A DNA stretch of 64,000 nt. Source: Enemella dayhoffiae. Its GTDB lineage: Bacteria; Actinomycetota; Actinomycetes; Propionibacteriales; Propionibacteriaceae. The translations under genes and the position numbers were made by a program. The DNA lies in the NCBI RefSeq assembly GCF_002250625.1, contig NZ_NMVQ01000046.1:62001-126000 (forward strand), read 5' to 3'. The notes under the pieces were generated by a model. That model ran no database searches, was not told the origin of the DNA, and saw only the letters and a list, made by a program, of their open reading frames with translations. Shown piece after piece: positions 1-7,343 of the stretch; position 1 is the stretch's first letter, and each line of letters begins with the position of its first letter.

Positions 1-579
1 GCCGTTGGCCTGCTGCAGCTTGCTGGCGAACTGGTCGAACTCCTGCCAGGTGGTCGGTCCGCGGTCCTCCAGCCCGGCCTTCGCCCACATGTCCTTGTTG
101 TAGTAGAAGAGGCAGGTCGAGCGGGCGTACGGCATCGCATAGTGCTTGCCGTTGAACGTGTAGTCCTCGCGCAGGGTGTCGATGTAGTCGTCGGCTTTCA
201 CCCCGACCTGGCTCCACAGCTCATCGAGCGGGGTGATCGCCTTGTTCAGCGCGAAGTTGAACCAGGTCACGTCGGAGGCGACGAGCACGTCGGGCAGGTC
301 GCCGCCGGTGAGCGCGGCGTTGAACTTCTGGGCGACCTCTTCGTAGTTGGCGCCGGCGTCGACCAGCTCCACCTTGGTGCCGGGGTTGGCGGCGACGAAG
401 GCGTCGATCAGCTTCTGCTCGATCTCCTTCGACTTGCCCGGGTGGTTGGACCAGAACTTGATCACCCCCTCCTCGCCCTTCTGGACGGGAGCCGAACCGG
501 TGCCGGCGCAGGAGGTGAGGGTGGTGGCGGCGGCGACGCCACCGGCCAGGGTGAGGAAGTTTCGGCGGTTGATCTGCAT
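1..579 (-). CDS. Sugar ABC transporter substrate-binding lipoprotein (partial, N-terminal 193 residues)
   Basis: This is the extracellular solute-binding component of a carbohydrate ABC importer. The gene runs off the left edge, so only the N-terminal half is visible. It starts at an ATG behind AAGGAG. The leader has a twin arginine (NRRNFLTLAG) and then a lipobox, LTSC, with the lipidated Cys near residue 24. This suggests a membrane-anchored lipoprotein that could be Tat-exported. The mature part begins VIKFWSNHPGKSKEIEQKLI and contains DLPDVLVASD, the usual start of family 1 solute-binding proteins. It is the last gene of an operon with the two permeases upstream; the gap to the nearer permease is 48 bp. 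The sugar cannot be named. No ATPase gene lies in the visible part, as is common when an MsiK-type shared ATPase is used. Confidence 0.9.
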   Translation of the reverse strand, partial: MQINRRNFLTLAGGVAAATTLTSCAGTGSAPVQKGEEGVIKFWSNHPGKSKEIEQKLIDAFVAANPGTKVELVDAGANYEEVAQKFNAALTGGDLPDVLVASDVTWFNFALNKAITPLDELWSQVGVKADDYIDTLREDYTFNGKHYAMPYARSTCLFYYNKDMWAKAGLEDRGPTTWQEFDQFASKLQQANG

Positions 580-627
580 GGTTCTCCTTGTGGTGCGGGG
601 ATCGGGGACGGTTGAAGTCGTGTGCGG

Positions 628-1473
628 TCAGCCCTTGACCGCGCCGGCGGTGAGGCCCTTGATCATCTGTTTCTGCAGCACCAGGAAGATGACCAGGATC
701 GGCAGCATGGTGAGCACGGTGCCGGCCATCACCGGGCCCCAGTTGGTCAGGCCCTCGTTGTTCTGCAGCAGGGTCAACCCGACCGGCAGCGGGGCGACCT
801 TGTCGTTGTTGGCCATCAGGAACGGCCACAGGTATTCGTTCCACTCGTTGACGATGGTGATCAGCGTGAACGCGATCAGGGTGGGCCACGACATCGGCAG
901 CACGACCCGGAACAGCAGCTTGAGCGGACCGGCGCCGTCCATCCGCGCCGCCTCGATGATTTCGGTGGGCAGTGAGCCGAAGTGGTTGCGCAGCAGGAAG
1001 GTGCCGAAGGCCACCCCGGCCAGCGGGATGATGATCCCCTGGAAGGTGTTGCGCCAGCCGAGCTGGGCGACCAGGGCGTAGTTGGAGATCACCGTGATCT
1101 GGTTGGGCACCATCAGCGCCGAGATCACCACGATGAAGAGCAGGTTGCGCCCGGGGAAGCGCAGGAAGGACAGGGCGTACGCCGACATCACCCCGAGCGT
1201 CACCTTGGCGATCGTCAGCGCGGTGGTGATCACGATCGAGTTGACCAGGTAGTTGAGGAAGGGCACCTCGGTCATCACCGTCACAAAATTCGCACCGGTG
1301 AAAGGATTCGGCAGCCACGTCACCGGCTGGGCATAGATGTCGGGCCGCTCCTTGAGCGAGGTGATCACGATGAAATAGATCGGCACCAGGATCATCAGCA
1401 CCGTGACCAGCAGTCCGAGATAGCCGAGGGTACGCCCCAGCGTGCCGCGGCGGGTCGAGGAGTTCTCCGCCAT
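628..1473 (-). CDS. Carbohydrate ABC transporter permease (MalG/UgpE type)
   Basis: This 281-residue inner-membrane permease is one half of the translocation pore of a CUT1 sugar importer. It has about six hydrophobic segments. The cytoplasmic EAA loop that docks the ATPase is clear (EIIEAARMDGAGPLKLLFRV, near residue 180). Its ATG lies one base beyond the stop of the upstream permease (1475-1477), so the two are probably translationally coupled. Length and loop position match the MalG/UgpE family. The substrate is unknown; the binding protein is encoded directly downstream. Confidence 0.93.
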   Translation of the reverse strand: MAENSSTRRGTLGRTLGYLGLLVTVLMILVPIYFIVITSLKERPDIYAQPVTWLPNPFTGANFVTVMTEVPFLNYLVNSIVITTALTIAKVTLGVMSAYALSFLRFPGRNLLFIVVISALMVPNQITVISNYALVAQLGWRNTFQGIIIPLAGVAFGTFLLRNHFGSLPTEIIEAARMDGAGPLKLLFRVVLPMSWPTLIAFTLITIVNEWNEYLWPFLMANNDKVAPLPVGLTLLQNNEGLTNWGPVMAGTVLTMLPILVIFLVLQKQMIKGLTAGAVKG

Positions 1474-1474
1474 C

Positions 1475-2386
1475 TCAGTCCTGCCTGTCCTGCAGCCGCA
1501 CCTGGATCAGCGTGATCATCAGCAGGATCAGGAACATGATGGTGGCTACCGTGGCCCCGTAGCCGGCGCGGGTGTTGACGAAGGTCTCCTGATAGACCTG
1601 ATAGACCATCGTCGTGGTGCCGGTGCCGTAGGGGCCGCCGCGGGTCATCACGTTGATGATGTCGAACACCTGCATGGAATTCAGCAGCACGGTGACCGAC
1701 AGGAAGAAGGTGGTCGGCCGCAGCTGCGGAAAGACGACCCGCCAGAATCTGCGCCACGGTGAGGTTCCGTCGATCTCGGCGGCCTCGTCCAGCTCGGAGC
1801 GCCGGGCCTGCAGCGCGGCCAGATAGATCACGAAGACGTAGCCGACGGTCTTCCAGATGTAGGTCGCGGTGACCATGAACAGGGCCCAACCGGCGTTCTG
1901 GTAGAAGTCCGGCGGGGTCAGCCCGACGCGGCGCAGCAGGTCCTGGATCAGCCCGAACGACGGGTCGAAGACGAACTGGAAGGCGACCCCGATCGCGGCC
2001 CCCGAGATCACGAACGGCGCGAACACCATCGAGCGGACCGCGGCACGGCCGACCAGCTTCTGGTCCAGCAGCAGCGCCAGGGACAGCCCGATCGCCATCG
2101 ATCCGACGACCGTGACCAGGGTGAAGATGGCGGTGTTGGAGAGCACCTGCCAGGTGTCGGCGCGGCCGGCCCACTCCTGGTAGTTCTCGATCCCGATGAA
2201 GGTGGCGTAGGGGGAGGAGATGTTCCAGTTGAAGAAGGAGAGCCGGATGTTGTCCAGCAGCGGGCGATAGGTGAACACGGCCAGCAGCACCAGGTTGGGG
2301 AGCAGGAGCGCCGCGGCCAGCAGCACCTCGCGGGCGTCGAGCCGTTGTCGGCGCGGGCGCCGGACGCGGTCCGGATGGGGATCCAT
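1475..2386 (-). CDS. Carbohydrate ABC transporter permease (MalF/UgpA type)
   Basis: This is the second pore subunit of the CUT1 sugar importer, about 303 residues from the chosen start. A basic N-terminus (DPHPDRVRRPRRQR) leads into the first membrane span. The EAA loop reads ELDEAAEIDGTSPWRRFWRV near residue 210. I chose the ATG at 2386 because an AGG lies about six bases before it and the family usually begins shortly before the first span. An in-frame GTG at 2416 and an ATG at 2491 are alternatives without a better ribosome site. It is the first gene of the importer operon and is divergent from dusB; the shared promoter region is 2387-2568. Confidence 0.88.
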   Translation of the reverse strand: MDPHPDRVRRPRRQRLDAREVLLAAALLLPNLVLLAVFTYRPLLDNIRLSFFNWNISSPYATFIGIENYQEWAGRADTWQVLSNTAIFTLVTVVGSMAIGLSLALLLDQKLVGRAAVRSMVFAPFVISGAAIGVAFQFVFDPSFGLIQDLLRRVGLTPPDFYQNAGWALFMVTATYIWKTVGYVFVIYLAALQARRSELDEAAEIDGTSPWRRFWRVVFPQLRPTTFFLSVTVLLNSMQVFDIINVMTRGGPYGTGTTTMVYQVYQETFVNTRAGYGATVATIMFLILLMITLIQVRLQDRQD

Positions 2387-2568
2387 CCTTGACCTGTTGG
2401 AAACCTGCGCGCTCACGATCCGGATCGTGGCGTGAACCCCGTAACACGCGGTGTCGGACAGATGAGCAACTGGTGAACGGTCGTTGCACAAGTGCTGTCT
2501 GTGGCTGGGGTGCGGTCGGTCTAGACTTGGTGGGCCCGATTCCCGTGCTCCGAGCGTGGAGGTGTGAC

Positions 2569-3762
2569 GTGACCGATACCGCTGTGCTCAGCCGGCCGCT
2601 GCGCCTGCGCGCCCCCGGTGGCCAGGCCGTGGTCAGCGAGACCCCGGTGGTGCTGGCGCCGATGGCCGGGGTGACCAATGCGGCGTACCGGCAGCTGTGT
2701 CGCGAGCAGGCCGAGGCGGGTGGCCCGGCAGGTGAAGGGCGGAAGGGGCTGTTCGTCTGCGAGATGATCACCTCGCGCGGGCTGGTCGAACGCGACCGCA
2801 AGTCGCTGGAGATGCTCGCGTTCGATCCGGGGGAGAGCCTGCACTCGGTGCAGCTCTATGGCGTCGACGCGCCGACCATGGCGAAGGCGACCGAGCTCCT
2901 CTGCGGCGAGTTCGGCGTCGGGCACGTCGACCTCAACTTCGGCTGCCCCGTGCCCAAGGTGACCCGCAAGGGCGGCGGTGGCGTACTCCCGTGGAAACGC
3001 GACCGGCTCCGCGCGATCCTCACCGCGACCGTCCGCGCGGCCGAGCCCTACGGCGTACCGGTGACGATGAAGACCCGCAAGGGGATCGACGCCGACCACC
3101 TGACCTACCTGGACGCCGGACGGATCGCCGAGGACTCCGGCTGCGCCGCGATCGCGCTGCACGGGCGCACCGTGTCCCAGGCCTACTCCGGCACCGCCGA
3201 CTGGGACTCGATCGCCGAACTGGTCGGCGCCGTGGACATCCCGGTGCTCGGCAACGGCGACATCTGGGAGGCCGAGACGGCGCTGGCGATGGTCCGCCAC
3301 ACCGGCGTCGCCGGGGTGGTCATCGGCCGCGGCTGTCTCGGCCGGCCGTGGCTGTTCCGCGACCTGGCCGACGCGTTCGCCGGGCACCACCGGCGCGCTC
3401 GGCCGACCCTGGGCGAGGTGGCCGCGACGGTACGCCGGCACGGCGAGCTGCTCAGCGAGCTGATGGGGGAGCAGCGCGGGGTGACCGACCTGCGCAAGCA
3501 CATCGCCTGGTACTTCAAGGGCTATCCGGTGGGGGGAGAGGTGCGCCGAGGCCTCGGCCTGGCCTCCTCGCTGGCGGAGCTGGACGCCTGGTTCGCCCGG
3601 CTCGACCTCGACCAGCCGTTCCCGGAGGCCGAGATCGGCAGCCCGCGCGGCAGGCAGGGCACCCCGCGGGAGAAGGTCGTGATGCCCGAGGGGTGGCTCG
3701 ACGACACCTCGGGGATGGAGCTCGACCTGGCCGGTGCCGAGCTATCCGATTCCGGCGGCTGA
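2569..3762 (+). CDS. dusB: tRNA-dihydrouridine synthase DusB-like
   Basis: This FMN-dependent enzyme reduces specific uridines in tRNA D-loops to dihydrouridine, using NADPH. It has 397 residues. The TIM-barrel start VVLAPMAGVTNAAYRQLC is typical, and the catalytic cysteine lies in NFGCPVPKVTRKGGG. Substrate and flavin motifs follow (MKTRKGID, LHGRT, GNGDIW, VIGRGCLGRPW). The GTG at 2569 is preceded by GGAGG at six bases. Longer in-frame extensions lack a ribosome site. The C-terminal tail after the barrel (LFRDLADAF onward) is the usual actinobacterial extension. It is transcribed alone, divergent from the sugar importer. The family assignment is secure; which uridine it modifies is not known. 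Confidence 0.95.
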   Translation: MTDTAVLSRPLRLRAPGGQAVVSETPVVLAPMAGVTNAAYRQLCREQAEAGGPAGEGRKGLFVCEMITSRGLVERDRKSLEMLAFDPGESLHSVQLYGVDAPTMAKATELLCGEFGVGHVDLNFGCPVPKVTRKGGGGVLPWKRDRLRAILTATVRAAEPYGVPVTMKTRKGIDADHLTYLDAGRIAEDSGCAAIALHGRTVSQAYSGTADWDSIAELVGAVDIPVLGNGDIWEAETALAMVRHTGVAGVVIGRGCLGRPWLFRDLADAFAGHHRRARPTLGEVAATVRRHGELLSELMGEQRGVTDLRKHIAWYFKGYPVGGEVRRGLGLASSLAELDAWFARLDLDQPFPEAEIGSPRGRQGTPREKVVMPEGWLDDTSGMELDLAGAELSDSGG

Positions 3763-3907
3763 GGCACTTTCTCACCAGAACTCCTGACAACTACGCCGCA
3801 TAGTAGTAGTACGTTCCGGTGTGGGGAACGCCCCCTTTCCAGGATCGCCGACCACCGCGATGCTGGACCGAGCATGACAGGACGACGGGGTTCGAAAGGT
3901 GGGGGTT

Positions 3908-4228
3908 GTGCCCAAGTTGACGGTGGATCCAAATGGTGTCGAGGTCCCGGTGGCCGAGGGCGAAACCGTCATGGCTGCGCTGAACAAGAACGGGTACACC
4001 TACCTTCTCGGCTGCCGACGTGGCGGTTGCGGGATCTGCAAGGTGCAGGTGACTGAGGGGGAGATCGAGCACAACCGGCCGGTGGCCGAGAGTGCGCTCT
4101 CACTCGAGGAACGTGACGAGAACGTCTGTCTCGGGTGCCGGGCGGTCCCTCAGGGTGACATCAGGATCACTCTGATGAAGTCCGCACTGCGGGTGACCAA
4201 CCCGCTGCTGCACCCACCGGCGGCCTGA
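3908..4228 (+). CDS. Plant-type [2Fe-2S] ferredoxin, XylT-like
   Basis: This 106-residue soluble electron carrier has a plant-type [2Fe-2S] cluster bound by Cys36, Cys41, Cys44 and Cys77 (GCRRGGCGIC, then CLGC; a further Cys74 is present). XylT-type ferredoxins are known to re-reduce the oxidised iron of catechol 2,3-dioxygenase and typically sit directly before its gene. Here the next gene, 38 bp downstream, is a catechol 2,3-dioxygenase remnant, which supports that role. I chose GTG 3908 because AAGG lies nine bases before it; GTG 3899 in the same frame is an alternative. With its partner broken, this ferredoxin may be an orphan or may serve a dioxygenase elsewhere. Confidence 0.88.
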   Translation: MPKLTVDPNGVEVPVAEGETVMAALNKNGYTYLLGCRRGGCGICKVQVTEGEIEHNRPVAESALSLEERDENVCLGCRAVPQGDIRITLMKSALRVTNPLLHPPAA

Positions 4229-4265
4229 CCCGGCAGCACCTGTCACCGCTACCGAAGGAGTTCTC

Positions 4266-4822
4266 ATGGGCGTCATGCGCATGGGCTACGTACATGACCG
4301 GGTCACCGACCTGGCCGAGGCCAGGCACCACTACGCGAACACGCTCGGTCTCCATGAGACCAGGTCCGCCGCCAACGAGATCGCCGACATCGAGAAGCGC
4401 TGCCAGAGCTTCGGTGTGCGACCGAACGCTTCTCCCACGGTGAGGTCGAGGAGGTCGCCGGCGGCCTGCGCATCTTCACCCCCTCGGAGCAATTGTTCGA
4501 GGTCTATCACCAGATGACCGAGGTGGGCACCGAGGTCGGCACGCACAACCCGGAGGCGTTCCCGCGCCACCTGGTGGGGGTCGTCCGACCTGATGTCGGT
4601 GGACGATGTGCCGATCGACATCGGCCTCGCCCGGCGAGGTATCACCCGCGGCCAGACGGTCTATTTCTTCGCCCGGCGGGCAACCGCAATAAGGTGTTCG
4701 CCGGCGGCTACCTGGCCTATCCGGATCGACCCACGGTGACCTGGACCGCGGACCAGATCGGCAAGGGCATCTTCTGTCACGCCCGCGAGCTGAACGAGCG
4801 GTTCACCAGCGTCCTGACCTAG
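4266..4822 (+). pseudogene. dmpB: Catechol 2,3-dioxygenase remnant (internal deletions, frameshifts, iron ligands lost)
   Basis: Pieces of an extradiol catechol 2,3-dioxygenase are recognisable in order but in different frames. MGVMRMGYVHDRVTDLAEA opens the gene from 4266. [18 protein letters not shown] and [19 protein letters not shown] follow in a second frame. [17 protein letters not shown] is in a third. [20 protein letters not shown] and the end [10 protein letters not shown]...[11 protein letters not shown] return to the second. The family is about 300 residues; only about 186 codons remain. About 40 residues are missing after TLGLHETR, and about 85 after PRHLVGV. The second gap removes both histidine iron ligands. 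The glutamate ligand, normally in NRNEVF, is Lys. It cannot be active as read. Confidence 0.9.
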
Positions 4823-4860
4823 GCCGCAACCGCAGAAATCCAACCCGACAAGGAGAACCC

Positions 4861-5286
4861 GTGTCCGACAACCTCCGCAGCCAGCAGACCCTGACCCGTG
4901 CCGGCGCGCGCTCCGCGATGGACGCCGCGCTCGCCCGGGCCGAGGAGATGGGGGTGCAGGTGAACATCGCGATCGTCGACGCCGGCGGTCACCTGCTCGC
5001 CTTCGAGCGGATGGACGGGGCGATGTTGATCAGTGTCAGCATCGCCCAGGACAAGGCGTGGACCGTGATCGCCGGAAACGGCCTGCCCACCTCGCAGTGG
5101 CACGGGGCGATTTCCGGCGATCCCGCGCTGGAGCTCGGTTTCCCGCACCGGGACCGGCTGGTCGTCTTCGGCGGCGGCGTACCCGTCAAGGCGGGGGATG
5201 AGCTGATCGGGGCGATTGGGGTCTCCGGTGGATCGGCGGAGGAGGATGCCGACGTGGCGTCCGCGGGGGCCGCCGCGGTTCGATGA
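4861..5286 (+). CDS. GlcG/HbpS family heme-binding protein
   Basis: This 141-residue protein belongs to the DUF336 (GlcG/HbpS) family, small soluble proteins some of which bind heme. The conserved core is visible: MDAALARAEEMGVQVNIAIV, DAGGHLLAFERMDGA, DKAWT and a glycine-rich end with IGAIGVSGGSAEEDADVA. It starts at GTG 4861 with AAGGAG upstream. It lies between the dioxygenase remnant and the IclR gene on the same strand. Members often sit in aromatic or diol catabolic clusters, where their role is not well defined; cofactor delivery or chaperoning is an inference only. Confidence 0.85.
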   Translation: MSDNLRSQQTLTRAGARSAMDAALARAEEMGVQVNIAIVDAGGHLLAFERMDGAMLISVSIAQDKAWTVIAGNGLPTSQWHGAISGDPALELGFPHRDRLVVFGGGVPVKAGDELIGAIGVSGGSAEEDADVASAGAAAVR

Positions 5287-5326
5287 CCAGCTGTCCAGAG
5301 GTCGACCGTGTGCCTAGAATCGGCGC

Positions 5327-6139
5327 ATGGATCGGCAGGAGGACGGGTGGCACACCACCACGCCCAAGCCTGCCACCGACGGTGAGGGGCTGCGTTCGGT
5401 GGCGGCCGCGCTCGACCTGCTCGAGTGCTTCGCCGTCGACGGCGAGCTGGGTGTCTCCGACCTGGCCCGGCGGATGGGCGTGGCCAAGTCGACCGCGCAC
5501 CGATTGCTGTCCACCCTGCGCAGCCGCGGGTTTGTCGAGCAGAGCTCGCAGACCGGGCGCTATCGCCTCGGGCTGCACCTGTTCGAGCTCGGTCACCTCG
5601 CCCAGGTCCGCTCCACCCTGCGGCAGGTGGCCCTGCCGGTCTGTCAGGAGTTGGTCCGGCGGACCGGGCTGACGGTCAACCTGTCGGTCCCGGACGGCTC
5701 GGACGTGGTGTTCGTGGAACGGATCGAGGCCGGGCCGACCGGGGTGGGGCTGAACGAGTCGGGTCGGCGGTTGCCGGCCCACGTGTCCAGCTCCGGCAAG
5801 GCGCTGGCCGCCTGGAACGACCCGCTGGCCCGGGCACGGGTCGAGGCCGGTTTTCCGCCCCGGGCCCGAAACACCGTGCGCTCGGCGGCCGACTGGGAAC
5901 AGGCACTGCTGGAGGTGCGCCAGCGCGGGTTCGCGATCAGCCGGGACGAGTCCTATGACGGAGTGACCACGATGGCCGTGCCGGTGCTCGACGTAGGCCG
6001 GGAGTCGGTGGCCGCGGTGTCCTTCTTCGGGCGTACCGAGGATGTGGAACGCCGCCAGGCGTTGCTGCTGCAACTGCTCCAGCACGCAGCGACGCGGATC
6101 TCCAACGAACTGTCGACGGCCCGCCGCCAACCCATCTGA
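5327..6139 (+). CDS. IclR family transcriptional regulator
   Basis: This 270-residue regulator has an N-terminal winged helix (LGVSDLARRMGVAKSTAHRL, about residues 43-62) and a C-terminal IclR effector domain with GLNESGRRLPAHVSSSGKAL and VAAVSFFGR. IclR proteins commonly control catechol and protocatechuate pathways by sensing a pathway intermediate. It lies 40 bp after the GlcG-like gene and is followed by a 139 bp gap before the decarboxylase gene; that gap is the likely target region. The effector is not predictable from sequence. A second IclR gene (20514-21302) accompanies the other half of the pathway. Confidence 0.93.
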   Translation: MDRQEDGWHTTTPKPATDGEGLRSVAAALDLLECFAVDGELGVSDLARRMGVAKSTAHRLLSTLRSRGFVEQSSQTGRYRLGLHLFELGHLAQVRSTLRQVALPVCQELVRRTGLTVNLSVPDGSDVVFVERIEAGPTGVGLNESGRRLPAHVSSSGKALAAWNDPLARARVEAGFPPRARNTVRSAADWEQALLEVRQRGFAISRDESYDGVTTMAVPVLDVGRESVAAVSFFGRTEDVERRQALLLQLLQHAATRISNELSTARRQPI

Positions 6140-6278
6140 TGCGCTCGTTCCTATCCCCGGAACATGCCTCGCAGGGCCACCCGAGGGGAGCCTAGATTGG
6201 TACCTGAGCGGCCGAAGTGCCGATAGCGCCGGATCCGCGGGGCACTGCGGATGTCCGGCCCTTCAACGAGGAGGATCT

Positions 6279-7088
6279 GTGGCCAAGTGGGATGAGACCA
6301 GCGTCGCCGAGGAGTTGCTCGCGTGCGAGGCCGAGCGACGAGACCGCGAACCGTTCACCGATGAATGGCCCGAGCTCGACGTCGACACTGGTTACCGGAT
6401 CCAGGATGCCAACTTGGCCAAGCGGCTGGCGCGCGGCGAGGAGCTGATCGGGGTAAAGCTCGGGTTGACCAGTGAGGCGAAGCAGAAGCGGATGGGTGTG
6501 TACGCCCCGTTCGTGGCCTGGCTGACCGACGACATGGTGCTGCAGCCCGGTGAGCCCGTCCCTCAGGCCAAGCTGATCCACCCGCGGATCGAGCCCGAGA
6601 TCGTGTTCGTGATGAAGGACCGGCTCGAGGGCCCCGGGGTCACCCGCGAGTCCGCGATGGCCGCGGTGGGCACCATCTCCTGCGGCGCCGAGGTGATCGA
6701 CTCCCGCTACAAGAACTTCCGGTTCAAGGCCGGTGACGTGATCGCCGACAACGCGTCCTCCGGCGCGTTCGTGGTGGGCGACAAGAAGGTCAGCCCCGAC
6801 GAGATCGACCTGAAGGCCGAGAAGGTGGAGGTCTACTCCGACGGCGAGCTCGTCTACACCGGCACCGGTGAGGACGTGCAGGGGCACCCGGGTGAGGCGC
6901 TGGCGCTGGCCGCGAACGACCTGGCCCGCCGCGGCCTGGCCATCGAGGCTGGCTGGATCGTGCTCACCGGCGGCATCACCGACGCGGTCTTCGCCCCGCC
7001 CGGTGGGCGTACCGAGGTCAGGTTCTCCACCCTCGGCGAGATCACCATCGAGGGCGGGTACCCGACCTCCGACCACGGAGCCAACTGA
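6279..7088 (+). CDS. dmpH: 4-oxalocrotonate decarboxylase (fumarylacetoacetase-like hydratase/decarboxylase family)
   Basis: This 269-residue enzyme of the 2-oxopent-4-enoate hydratase/4-oxalocrotonate decarboxylase family has metal-site motifs EPEIVFVMKD and EVIDSRYKNF, then SSGAFVVGD. The ending GWIVLTGGITDAVFAPPGG is decarboxylase-like. It would turn 2-oxohex-3-enedioate into 2-oxopent-4-enoate with loss of CO2. I favour decarboxylase because the tautomerase and semialdehyde dehydrogenase follow directly and a separate hydratase paralogue exists at 24365-25180. GTG 6279 has AGGAGG upstream. Its stop overlaps the tautomerase ATG by one base. The hydratase alternative cannot be excluded by sequence alone. 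Confidence 0.85.
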   Translation: MAKWDETSVAEELLACEAERRDREPFTDEWPELDVDTGYRIQDANLAKRLARGEELIGVKLGLTSEAKQKRMGVYAPFVAWLTDDMVLQPGEPVPQAKLIHPRIEPEIVFVMKDRLEGPGVTRESAMAAVGTISCGAEVIDSRYKNFRFKAGDVIADNASSGAFVVGDKKVSPDEIDLKAEKVEVYSDGELVYTGTGEDVQGHPGEALALAANDLARRGLAIEAGWIVLTGGITDAVFAPPGGRTEVRFSTLGEITIEGGYPTSDHGAN

Positions 7089-7342
7089 TGCCGCTGATCG
7101 AGGTCACCCTTGCCGAGGGGCGCAGCCCCGAGAAGCTGCGCCGCCTGATCACCGCACTCACCGACGCGATCGTGGACACCGAGGTGGGCCCCCGCGAGTC
7201 GGTGCGGGTGATCCTTCGGGAGGTGCCGCCGACGCATTTCGCGGCTGGCGGCGAAACCCTCGCCGAACGCGCCGAACGGCGTACCCGTGCAACAGAATCC
7301 CAGAAATCCCAATCCCAGCAGCAGAATCCGGAAGGCAACTGA
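7088..7342 (+). CDS. dmpI: 4-oxalocrotonate tautomerase
   Basis: This small enzyme interconverts the enol and keto forms of oxalocrotonate in the meta-cleavage pathway. After Met removal the catalytic Pro1 is exposed (MPLIEVTLAEGRSPEKLRRL). Arg12 in GRSPEK is close to the arginine expected after residue 10, and a second arginine sits in GPRESVRV. The core is about 62 residues, as in the family. This protein continues for about 20 more, polar and Gln/Ser-rich, which is unusual. It overlaps the decarboxylase stop (TGATG) and is followed after one base by the dehydrogenase start. Confidence 0.9.
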   Translation: MPLIEVTLAEGRSPEKLRRLITALTDAIVDTEVGPRESVRVILREVPPTHFAAGGETLAERAERRTRATESQKSQSQQQNPEGN

Positions 7343-7343
7343 C

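Noticed and set aside
2484-2527. A sigma-70 promoter for dusB (TTGCAC and TAGACT)
   Set aside because: The two boxes are 32 bases apart, far from the usual 16-18, so the pair is not a credible promoter.
4266-4822. Two small genes of 83 and 109 residues
   Set aside because: Both frames match successive parts of one catechol 2,3-dioxygenase, with further matching parts in a third frame. They are fragments of one broken gene.
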